A DNA stretch of 58,773 nucleotides from Armatimonadota bacterium (GTDB lineage: Bacteria > Armatimonadota > Zipacnadia > UBA1398 > JAKPQA01). Of the stretch, positions 53,533 through 58,773 are shown piece after piece. The stretch covers positions 1 through 58,773 of the forward strand of contig JAKPQA010000081.1 of assembly GCA_029547025.1 (NCBI GenBank), given 5' to 3'. Each line of letters begins with the position of its first letter. Within the stretch, counting starts at the first letter, position 1. Made by a program: the position numbers and the translations under genes. Under the pieces are notes generated by a model that was given only the letters and a program-made list of their open reading frames with translations, searched no databases and had not been told where the DNA came from.

Positions 53533-54711
53533 CTACTCGCGCACGCCGATCCAGTAGATGCCCTCGCCCTTGACGCCCTCGGCCGCCGTGGTCTCGAGGG
53601 TCGTAAAGATGCCCTCGATCTCCGCCATGGTGATCTCGCGGCCGCCCAGGCCATACATGAAGTTGAGCACCGGCACGGTGGTCTTACCGTATAGCGCGGA
53701 CCGGACGGCGGTGAAGAGCGGCGCGCCGTAGGAGCCCAGGGCCGCGTGGCGGTCCATCACGCCGATGCACTTGAGGTGCTGGATGGCGCCGACGATCTTG
53801 TCGACGGGGAACGGCACGAACATGCGGATGCTGAGCAAGCCGACCTTGTGGCCCTTGGCCCGCATGGAATCGACCACGTCTTTGGCCGTCCCCGCGGTGG
53901 ACCCCAGCAGAACGATGCCCACCTCGGCGTCCTCGAGCCGGTAGGCGTCGACGACGCCGTACTGACGGCCGGACAGCTTGCCAAACGCCTCGCCCACGTC
54001 CTCGACAACGGCCTCGACGTTCTTGTAGACCTCCGCCTGATTGCGCTTGTGCTCGAAGTAGTAGTCCTGCAGGTCCAGCGGCCCGATGGTCTTCGGATTC
54101 CGGATGTCCAGCAGCGGCGCCACGGGCTCGAAGGGCCCGATGAACTGCCGTACCTCGGCGTCCGACAAGATGTCGACGACCTCGACGGCGTGGCTGATGA
54201 CGAACCCGTCGTAGCACACCATGACGGGGAGCTGGACGTTGGTGTTCTCGGCGACGCGGACCGCCTGGATCGTCGTGTCATAGATGCCCTGGGTGTTCTC
54301 GCAGAAGAGCTGGATCCAGCCCGAGTCGCGTGCCCCCATGGCATCGCTGTGGTCACAGTGAATGTTGATGTTGCCCGAGAGCGCGCGATTGGCCACGGCC
54401 ATGACAATGGGACGGCGCAGCGAGGAGGCGATGTAGAGCATCTCCCACATGAGCGCCAAGCCCTGGGAGGACGTGCCGGTCATCACGCGGGCGCCGGCGC
54501 AGGAGGCACCGATGCAGGCGCTCATGGCGGAGTGTTCGCTCTCGACCGCCACGAACTCGGTGTCGACCTCGCCGTTGGCGACGTAGTTCGAGAATTCCTG
54601 AACGACCTCGGTAGCGGGCGTGATGGGGTATGCGGCCACCACGTCCGGGTTCACTTGCTTGAGGGCGAAGGCGACGGCCGCATTGCCCTCCAGAAGGACG
54701 GTCTCGGCCAT
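53533..54711 (-). CDS. porA: 2-oxoacid (pyruvate):ferredoxin oxidoreductase, alpha subunit
   Basis: The 392-residue subunit carries the pyruvate-binding region AAYPITPATEVVQEFSNYV, FVAVESEHSAMSACIGASCA, VMTGTSSQGLALMWEMLYIA and GNINIHCDHSDAMGARDSGW. The C-terminal half has LLGSTAGTAKDVVDSMRAKG and CIGVMDRHAALGSYG. It pairs with the beta subunit encoded downstream and the delta subunit encoded 3 nt upstream. The operon order gamma-delta-alpha-beta is that of four-subunit PORs of archaea and thermophilic bacteria. Pyruvate is the most likely substrate, but related 2-oxoacids cannot be excluded. Confidence 0.95.
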   Translation of the reverse strand: MAETVLLEGNAAVAFALKQVNPDVVAAYPITPATEVVQEFSNYVANGEVDTEFVAVESEHSAMSACIGASCAGARVMTGTSSQGLALMWEMLYIASSLRRPIVMAVANRALSGNINIHCDHSDAMGARDSGWIQLFCENTQGIYDTTIQAVRVAENTNVQLPVMVCYDGFVISHAVEVVDILSDAEVRQFIGPFEPVAPLLDIRNPKTIGPLDLQDYYFEHKRNQAEVYKNVEAVVEDVGEAFGKLSGRQYGVVDAYRLEDAEVGIVLLGSTAGTAKDVVDSMRAKGHKVGLLSIRMFVPFPVDKIVGAIQHLKCIGVMDRHAALGSYGAPLFTAVRSALYGKTTVPVLNFMYGLGGREITMAEIEGIFTTLETTAAEGVKGEGIYWIGVRE

Positions 54712-54714
54712 GGG

Positions 54715-55017
54715 TTAGCCTTCCTCCCCTTCGCGAATCATGGTGATGGCCTTCTCTTTGGGGGGACATACTTTGGCGCAGATGCCACAACCCTTGCAGT
54801 AATCGAGGTTGGGTCCGCACACCTTCTGGTCCCTGACGATCACGGCTGAGTCCGGGCAGTAGACCCAACACTGGAGGCACTGGATGCACTTGTCTTCATG
54901 CCAGACGGGCCGCATGGCGCGCCAGTCACCCGTGTGGAACTCGAGGGCCGTGGCGGGTTCGTTGATGAAGCCACCGGCGGGCAGATCCTTCCAGCCGGCA
55001 CCCGGTTTGATCTTCAC
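54715..55017 (-). CDS. porD: 2-oxoacid (pyruvate):ferredoxin oxidoreductase, delta (2[4Fe-4S]) subunit
   Basis: The 100-residue ferredoxin-like subunit starts at GTG 55017 with GGAGG about 10 nt upstream. Two cluster motifs are complete: CIQCLQCWVYCP and CKGCGICAKVCP. The N-terminal part (WKDLPAGGFINEPATALEFH) is typical of POR delta subunits. It passes electrons from the thiamin site to ferredoxin. Its GTG overlaps the porG stop by 4 nt, so the two are translationally coupled; porA follows after 3 nt. Confidence 0.95.
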   Translation of the reverse strand: MKIKPGAGWKDLPAGGFINEPATALEFHTGDWRAMRPVWHEDKCIQCLQCWVYCPDSAVIVRDQKVCGPNLDYCKGCGICAKVCPPKEKAITMIREGEEG

Positions 55018-55586
55018 GTTGACTGTACCTCCTGGTAGGCGCGGTCGATGGCCGTCAGATTGCCCTGGAGCACCTCGGCTTTGAGCTTGGTGCCGAACTT
55101 GTGGGTGACCTTGCTCTTGAGCCGCTCGAGGTCGAGCAGGCCGGTCGCCCTGGCCAGCGCGCCTAGCATCACCGTGTTTGGAATGGGCCGGCGGATGGTG
55201 TCCATGGCGATCTGTGTGGCCGCCACCGTCCACACCTTGCGATTGCCGGCACCGAGGAGTTTGGCCAGCTCCTGCGGCGACTGATCGCTGTTGATGATGA
55301 TGGTGCCATCCTCGGGCACGCCCTCCAGCACATCGACTTTTCCGATGAGTGTGGGGTCGAGCACGACGACGACACCCGGAGACGTGACTGGGCAGTGCAT
55401 GCGGATCGGGGTGTCACTGATCCGGACGAAGGCGCGGATGGGCGCCCCCATACGCTCGGGGCCGTACTCGGGGAACGCCTGGATGTTCTGGCCCTCCCCC
55501 ATGACTGCTTCCGCCAGCAAGTATGCGGCGGTCTTGGCGCCCTGACCACCGCGTCCGTGCCAGCGTACTTCGACCATGCCCGCCAT
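55014..55586 (-). CDS. porG: 2-oxoacid (pyruvate):ferredoxin oxidoreductase, gamma subunit
   Basis: The 190-residue subunit begins VEVRWHGRGGQGAKTAAYLL, the hallmark start of the gamma (KorC/PorG) subunit, followed by AFPEYGPERMGAPIRAFVRI, VVVLDPTLIGKVDVLEG and a C-terminal NTVMLGALARATGLLDLERL. I choose ATG 55586 with GGGAGG 6 nt upstream; ATG 55592 would add two residues. It is the first gene of the operon, so the promoter lies in 55587-56133. Confidence 0.94.
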   Translation of the reverse strand: MAGMVEVRWHGRGGQGAKTAAYLLAEAVMGEGQNIQAFPEYGPERMGAPIRAFVRISDTPIRMHCPVTSPGVVVVLDPTLIGKVDVLEGVPEDGTIIINSDQSPQELAKLLGAGNRKVWTVAATQIAMDTIRRPIPNTVMLGALARATGLLDLERLKSKVTHKFGTKLKAEVLQGNLTAIDRAYQEVQST

Positions 55587-56133
55587 GAGCATCCTCCCAC
55601 TGGAGTGGCTAGTCTACAGCCGCCCGCGCGGGGGCGGCCACGGGTTACGGAACAGCCCGTCCCCGGAGCCCAATCACCTCACGGCGAGCAGCCCACGCCA
55701 TCGCCGATTGGGGCGGGCGCACCAGGGGTCTGGCACCACTACACTAGCAGGGGAGGCTAAATGGCAAATAAGAACATCTCTGTCGCGGGCACCAACCGCA
55801 CCAGTAGTTTCGTGGGCCACAAGAGCCCATCTTGGGCAGACGATAGGGTTAGGTGCTGCGCGCAGCCTCTCTCCTGCAGTGCCGGAGAGCCCGACCGACA
55901 AAGGGTACCCTCCGCCTGAGGGTGTGTCAACAGCAGGGGCGAGGGGTCAGGCCCTCCGCGCTCTAGAACCAGCCTACGCGCGCGCCGGAGCGCGGACGGC
56001 CTCGTTTGCGGTGTCGAGCGGGACGCCCAACCTACGCGCCGATGGCTGAGCCAGGTCCTTTGACAAGCTCAGGACGGTCGGGTCCCGCCTGCCAAGTTGC
56101 TCCGCAAGCCCGTGGAGTGCGTTGCGTGCGGCC
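55587..56133. other. Intergenic region upstream of the por operon, AT-richer patch, no recognised gene
   Basis: These 547 nt contain a markedly AT-richer patch around 55755-55785 (AATGGCAAATAAGAACATCT). On the minus strand TTGCCA in this patch could be a -35 box for por, but no good -10 box follows at the right distance. Open frames here have no family-like sequence. A repeat-like element is listed separately at 56056-56077. Confidence 0.45.
56056..56077. repeat. Possible dispersed repeat half-site
   Basis: The sequence TTTGACAAGCTCAGGAC resembles the CTTCGACAAGCTCAGG core of small palindromic repeats common in bacterial intergenic DNA. Ends GTCCT and AGGAC form a 5-bp inverted pair. Only one copy is recognised in the window, so the call is weak. 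Confidence 0.25.
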
Positions 56134-57093
56134 TCAGCCCCTCCTTCGCCGCAGGCAGACGAGGGCCACGCTGAGCACGAGCACCAGCAGTGCGGCGGCT
56201 CCGCCGGCCCAGGGGACCCACGGGCGCGGCGCGGCATGTGCCGGCATGTCAGTTGTGGCTGGGCCGATAGGGCTCCGCGGCGCCTGACCCGGTGCACCGG
56301 CCGCGCTGTCGAAGGTCGCCGTACGCAGTACCTCGCCGGTCCACGGATCCACCCACACGCCGCGATCGACGTAGGTTCCCCCATGGGCACCGTACCACCG
56401 GCGCCTGAGGTACACCTGCCAGGCGGGCCGCACGTTCGTTCGGTTGATGACGCATCGGTCCTTGCATACTTCCAGCCACCCCCCGCCCAGGTCGCCGAGC
56501 GCGCGGCGGGCGGCTTCCTCAGCCTGAGCGGCCGTCACAGTCTCGGGGCGCCGCCACTCGTCGGGAGTGGGTGGGCAGCGTGCCGCAACCTCGAAGATGG
56601 CACGGTCCTGCCAGCAGTACTCGACCCGGCACGTTGCGCTGTCGCGAAACCCGTTCTCGGAGATGACCCGTGCCCAGCCCGCTCGCACACGCCCTGTTCC
56701 GGCGACCACCTCGGTGGACGTCAGTGTCATCTCGCGCATATCGATCCCGGGGAAGACACGCTGTACGAGCTTCTGGCCAACGCGGAGGATCTCGGCCGAC
56801 TCTGGTGACTCATTGAGGACATGACGGGCGTGCTCCGACTTGGCGAAGTCGTCATCGGCGACCGAGCGCACCTCGCCGCTGCCGTCCAGAAAGGTCACGT
56901 GCCATCTCCCGTCCACAATGACCCAGGTGGACGGCGGAAAGCGCTTGATGCCGGTAACTGCTTTCGCCGTCCCAGCGGCCCGCCGAACCGCGGCAAGCGC
57001 GGCCTGCTGGCGGTGCTGGTCCGTCACATCGGCCTGGCACAGGCCCACCGCCAGGCACACCAGCACCATTGCCTCGAGCACCCGTTGGTTCAT
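56134..57093 (-). CDS. Exported protein of unknown function with C-terminal membrane anchor
   Basis: From ATG 57093 (GGGAGGT 6 nt upstream) the 319-residue product has a signal peptide (LEAMVLVCLAVGLCQADV) and a C-terminal hydrophobic helix (WAGGAAALLVLVLSVALVC) followed by RRRRG, a typical stop-transfer or sorting tail after a Pro/Ala-rich linker. The central part has six cysteines in three close pairs (TCRVEYC, RCPPTP, VCKDRC), suggesting disulfides outside the membrane. The region GTYVDRGVWVDPWTGEVLRT resembles PepSY-type strands, but weakly. It overlaps the upstream caspase-like gene by 4 nt (ATGA), so the pair is cotranscribed and may act together. No family was recognised. Confidence 0.7.
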   Translation of the reverse strand: MNQRVLEAMVLVCLAVGLCQADVTDQHRQQAALAAVRRAAGTAKAVTGIKRFPPSTWVIVDGRWHVTFLDGSGEVRSVADDDFAKSEHARHVLNESPESAEILRVGQKLVQRVFPGIDMREMTLTSTEVVAGTGRVRAGWARVISENGFRDSATCRVEYCWQDRAIFEVAARCPPTPDEWRRPETVTAAQAEEAARRALGDLGGGWLEVCKDRCVINRTNVRPAWQVYLRRRWYGAHGGTYVDRGVWVDPWTGEVLRTATFDSAAGAPGQAPRSPIGPATTDMPAHAAPRPWVPWAGGAAALLVLVLSVALVCLRRRRG

Positions 57094-58773
57094 GTCTGCA
57101 CCTCCCAAAGGCCACGGTGGCCGCCGCCACTGATCCAGACGTTGTACTTGCCGTGGATATCCCACTCGGGGTCAGTGTCCTTCATGTGCTTGATGGCCTC
57201 GTTGACGGTCATCCCCCAGTCGCACAGACAATGCATGAACTCGATCCAGCCCGTCTCATCCGAATCGATCTCGCCAGCGAAAGCGACGACGCAGAGGGCC
57301 CCGCTGTACGACAGGGCCGGTCCGAACGTCTGTGGCCGACAGGCAGCACTTGAGGAACACGAACCTGGCCTGAGATGGGGCTGTCTGCGCTCGATCCAGG
57401 ACATCCTGTGCGGTAGTCGGGTCGCTGTGGCGGTTGAAGATCGCGTCGAAGGTCCCGTGGCCGTTGAAGACCACGACATCATCCGTGAACAGCGCCTCGA
57501 GTGTCTCCGCTTTGGTCGGCTCGACTTGATAGCCGCCACGGGCAACCGGCCCCTGTGGGCCATACTCGTACCGAGTGCAGAAGAACTCAGCATCACTCGG
57601 CTGCTGACTGGGCGCATCCACCAGTCCTAGGGCCTCGTACCACTCCTGAGCCCGGGCCCGTGCGTCGTTGTAGGGTGCCCCGCCCTGGTTGTCCCCCGCG
57701 ATGCACGTCGCCGACGGTATACCGAACGACACCAGAGCCGGCTCCACCGGGTGCTCGACGTTGCCGGCGTACTTGGACACCCCTCCATGGCCATCGTAGC
57801 CGGTCACGGCGACCCAGTAGGTGCCGGCCGCCTCGAGCGGACCCACGTTGGGCACGTAGTCCGTGTGCTCCCCGGGCGAGCAGACCAGCGCCGAGCTCGC
57901 CACCGGCTCGATCGGGACGGTCCGTACCACCGTGGCAGCGAGCGTCGAGGGAGGAGTCGCGTCCGTCACGACGTTCGTGTGCGCCACCCGCACGCACATG
58001 GTCCGCGAAGCGGTAACCGCCTCGCGAGCGGCCGAGACTCCATGGACCTCGACATACGGCGAGTACCACGAGTGGGAGTCCTCGTCGACCTCGAGAGCTC
58101 CTGCGGTCGGCGCGTACACTGCCGTGTCACTGTCCTGCGCCCACGGCGTGAACTGCCTCGGCCCCCCAAGCGGCTCGTTCGGGTAGTTCGCCGACCAGGT
58201 GAGCCCGTTCAGCCCATCTGGCCCGATGTGGCACAGGGCGATGCCCGCATTCCCAATGTCCGACGTCGCGCCGTGCGGATCCAGCGCGTCCGACAGGTTC
58301 ACCGTCAGTGTGTGTGTCGGCGAGTCCGGTGCGAACGCCACGAGCCCCCAATCCGATAGACACGAGTCGTTCGTCACGCTGACCACCGTCAGGTTTTCGG
58401 ATTCACACGAGCAGGAGACGGTGAAGGATTCGGTGCTTTGGTCGCTGGGGAAGGTCTTCTTCCTGCTCGTTCCGGTCCCATCTGCCTCGATGCTGATCAG
58501 GCCATTGGTGTCGAGGAACGACCGCCAGAGGTAGGCCACGGCCTTGCCACCCGGTAGCGGCACGCCGGCATCGAACTGCACCGGAATGGTGTGTTGGCCC
58601 CGCTTGTCGGTGACGCGGATCTGCTGCAGGCTCACGCTCACGACGGTGCGCTGGGGCGGTGGGGGTGGAGGCGTGTACTTGACGCAGATGCGCATGACTC
58701 CCGAGGCCGTGCCCTGGAGAGTCACCCAGTTCCCGTTGCTGAAGTATCCGACTTCGAGCGAGGCCCCCGCGTG
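57090..58773 (-). pseudogene. Caspase-like exported protein, frameshifted and truncated at the window edge
   Basis: The frame is open to the right edge, so the N terminus lies outside. The part seen has beta-rich repeats (about 58725-57900), then a catalytic-looking segment with a His in VVFNGHGTFDAIF and a Cys in FVFLKCCLSA, in the order found in clan CD (caspase, gingipain or CHAT) proteases. Just after the Cys the coding sense moves to another frame: TFGPALSYSGALCVVAFAGE continues to the stop at 57090. Removing one base near 57327 restores the frame. The downstream gene starts at the stop codon of the restored frame, which supports a single intact gene with a sequencing error. Pfam-type assignment is only by motif order. 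Confidence 0.65.

Overview
This is 58.8 kb of chromosomal DNA with high G+C, read from sequence alone. The gene set suggests a free-living heterotroph from an under-sampled bacterial lineage. It carries a gap-pgk-tpiA glycolytic operon, a four-subunit pyruvate/2-oxoacid:ferredoxin oxidoreductase, many secreted glycan-acting or proteolytic enzymes, lipoproteins, a sulfatase and a DUF4127 protein. Strong Shine-Dalgarno sites, frequent GTG and TTG starts and an insertion in triosephosphate isomerase would fit Armatimonadota or a neighbouring phylum. No rRNA or marker gene allows a firm placement. I see no tRNA, rRNA, CRISPR array, insertion sequence or prophage.

Layout. 1-4430 (minus): a UroD/MtaA-like protein, a PfkB kinase, an MttB-like methyltransferase and a truncated YVTN propeller. 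4998-6550 (plus): tatD and tcdA, overlapping. 6651-12560 (minus): rhamnulokinase, a frameshifted secreted TIM-barrel protein, an aldo/keto reductase, then a lipoprotein coupled to a radical SAM/SPASM enzyme. 12647-17972 (minus): a 1550-residue subtilase with eight tandem Ig-like repeats and a small lipoprotein carrying one more copy of the repeat. 18029-19072: a decayed secreted hydrolase.

19075-26546 (minus) is the most unusual block. Reading downstream it holds a cysteine-rich ModA-like lipoprotein, a MoaD/ThiS-type sulfur carrier, an E1-like enzyme, a cysteine-desulfurase-like protein, two ChrA half-transporters, a ModC-like ATPase, a second E1-like protein and a serine beta-lactamase-fold protein. 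No recognisable ABC permease is present. The set looks like sulfur-carrier chemistry joined to oxyanion transport.

27106-32199 holds a Tat-exported sulfatase, a REC-GGDEF protein, a matrixin-like lipoprotein and an enolase-superfamily enzyme. 32302-35519 is the glycolytic operon with a recognisable sigma-70-like promoter. 35768-37972 encodes an apparently novel fusion of a Lon-type proteolytic domain with a heme-binding domain and a CxxCH motif. 38297-41034 (plus) encodes a nitrilase-family hydrolase, a GNAT-like acyltransferase and an SGNH hydrolase. 41053-52428 holds a five-PAS hybrid kinase, an acetyltransferase, two secreted glycoside-hydrolase-like proteins, a sodium/solute symporter with a tiny accessory protein, and the DUF4127 protein. 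52519-55586 is the por operon in the order gamma-delta-alpha-beta. 56134-58773 holds a C-terminally anchored exported protein and a frameshifted caspase-like exported protein cut by the window edge.

Three reading-frame disruptions (near 10250, around 18030-18860 and near 57327) may be assembly errors or true decay.
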